Source: Gordonia tangerina
GTDB taxonomy: Bacteria > Actinomycetota > Actinomycetes > Mycobacteriales > Mycobacteriaceae
Direction: 5' to 3'
Length of the DNA stretch: 64,000 nucleotides
Assembly (NCBI RefSeq): GCF_021556435.1
Contig: NZ_JAKGCU010000007.1
Location: 1-64,000 of the forward strand
The notes under the pieces are model-generated. The model was not told the origin of the DNA. It searched no databases and saw nothing but the letters and a program-made list of their open reading frames with translations. The translations under genes were made by a program, and so were the position numbers. Positions 63,474 through 64,000 of the stretch are shown piece by piece. The number at the start of each line of letters is the position of its first letter. Position 1 is the stretch's first letter.

Positions 63474-64000
63474 GTGTCCACTACAGACGCTGCCGTCCGT
63501 TCCATCCCGCATTACCTCAACGGTGCCGCGGTGCCGGCCACCGACGGCCGCTTCGCCGACGTGTTCAATCCCAGTACGGGGCAGGTCGCCGCCAAGGTGC
63601 CGCTGGCCACCACCGCCGAGGTCGACGCCGCGGTCGCCACCGCCGTGCAGGCGCAGCGCGAGTGGGCCGCCTGGAACCCACAGCGTCGTGCGCGAGTGCT
63701 GATGCGGTTCGTCGACATCGTCAACCAGAACGCCGATGAACTCGCCACCCTGCTGTCGATGGAACACGGCAAGACCCACGCCGACGCCAAGGGTGACATC
63801 CAGCGCGGCATCGAGGTCATCGAGTTCGCCATCGGGATCCCGCACCTGCTCAAGGGTGAATTCACCGAGGGGGCCGGCGCGGGCATCGACGTCCACTCGG
63901 TTCGGCAGCCGCTCGGCGTGGTCGCCGGTATCACCCCGTTCAACTTCCCGGCGATGATTCCGCTGTGGAAGGCCGGTCCGGCGTTGGCCTGCGGCAACGC
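63474..64000 (+). CDS. mmsA: Methylmalonate-semialdehyde dehydrogenase (acylating), 5' part
   Basis: The first 175 residues of a CoA-dependent aldehyde dehydrogenase, cut by the window end. From GTG 63474: YLNGAAVPATDGRFADVFNP near residue 14, EHGKTHADAKGDIQRGIEVI near 95, and QPLGVVAGITPFNFPAMIPL near 150 (cofactor-binding NFP motif). These stretches are characteristic of MmsA in valine and myo-inositol catabolism, making propionyl-CoA and CO2. The catalytic Cys lies beyond the window. Neighbours that would show the pathway are not visible. Confidence 0.88.
   Translation, partial: MSTTDAAVRSIPHYLNGAAVPATDGRFADVFNPSTGQVAAKVPLATTAEVDAAVATAVQAQREWAAWNPQRRARVLMRFVDIVNQNADELATLLSMEHGKTHADAKGDIQRGIEVIEFAIGIPHLLKGEFTEGAGAGIDVHSVRQPLGVVAGITPFNFPAMIPLWKAGPALACGN

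Overview
The window reads as high-GC chromosomal DNA of a mycolic-acid actinobacterium (order Mycobacteriales), most like Gordonia or a close relative. Evidence: the core gene order matches that around rpoB in Mycobacterium (menJ-grcC1-htpX, yajQ, tRNA genes-rpmG-had-trpT-secE-nusG-rplK-rplA, rplJ-rplL, rpoB-rpoC); mycolate-type 3-hydroxyacyl-ACP dehydratase subunits are present, here fused as HadA-HadB; there is a complete Mce lipid-import operon; and GTG starts, ATGA/TGATG overlaps and C/G-ending codons are common. The genus is an inference from gene content.

Layout. 1-8.4 kb: a 44-bp tandem repeat, menaquinone reductase (menJ) divergent from polyprenyl diphosphate synthase (grcC1), a haem-peroxidase gene broken in three, htpX, a VapBC pair, an aldo/keto reductase divergent from a HTH regulator, a second 44-bp tandem repeat and yajQ. 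8.5-14.8 kb: tRNA-Tyr, tRNA-Thr, tRNA-Met, rpmG, fused hadAB, an AbiEi/nuclease-like protein, tRNA-Trp, secE, nusG, rplK, rplA. 14.9-26.4 kb: accessory metabolism and regulation (lactate dehydrogenase, excalibur protein, AraC plus VOC protein, DUF2786, YihY, metallohydrolase, a TetR/ABC efflux locus resembling Rv1219c-Rv1218c-Rv1217c, a CocE/NonD hydrolase, a GH76 mannanase-like enzyme). 26.6-27.7 kb: rplJ-rplL. 28.0-40.2 kb: one co-directional operon mceG-yrbEA-yrbEB-mceABCDEF-two Mce-associated proteins, lying between rplL and rpoB. 40.5-48.2 kb: rpoB-rpoC.

48.2-64 kb: a repeat-rich convergent junction, a TetR/MFS pair with three evenly spaced operator palindromes, a Schlafen/AlbA-like membrane protein, an amidohydrolase-glutamine-synthetase pair (FluG-like, split) with a VOC gene, a divergent flavin monooxygenase plus carbon-nitrogen hydrolase pair resembling lysine catabolism DavB-DavA, an unrecognised protein, a DinB2-type polymerase with glutamine where the steric gate should be, a secreted lipase, a SixA-like phosphatase, a DMT-type transporter, a frameshifted flavodoxin behind a candidate IdeR/DtxR iron box, and the start of mmsA, cut by the window end.

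Functionally, mceG supplies the ATPase, the YrbE pair the permease, and MceA-F plus the associated proteins the envelope-spanning part of a lipid importer. The most distinctive non-coding signals are the triple GAAC-N3-GTTC operator over overlapping divergent promoters (49334-49392), the dispersed GATCTCGATACG...CTACTCGATC repeats, found mostly at convergent gene ends, and the abrupt synonymous-codon switch inside mceF. No phage, insertion sequence or CRISPR array was found.
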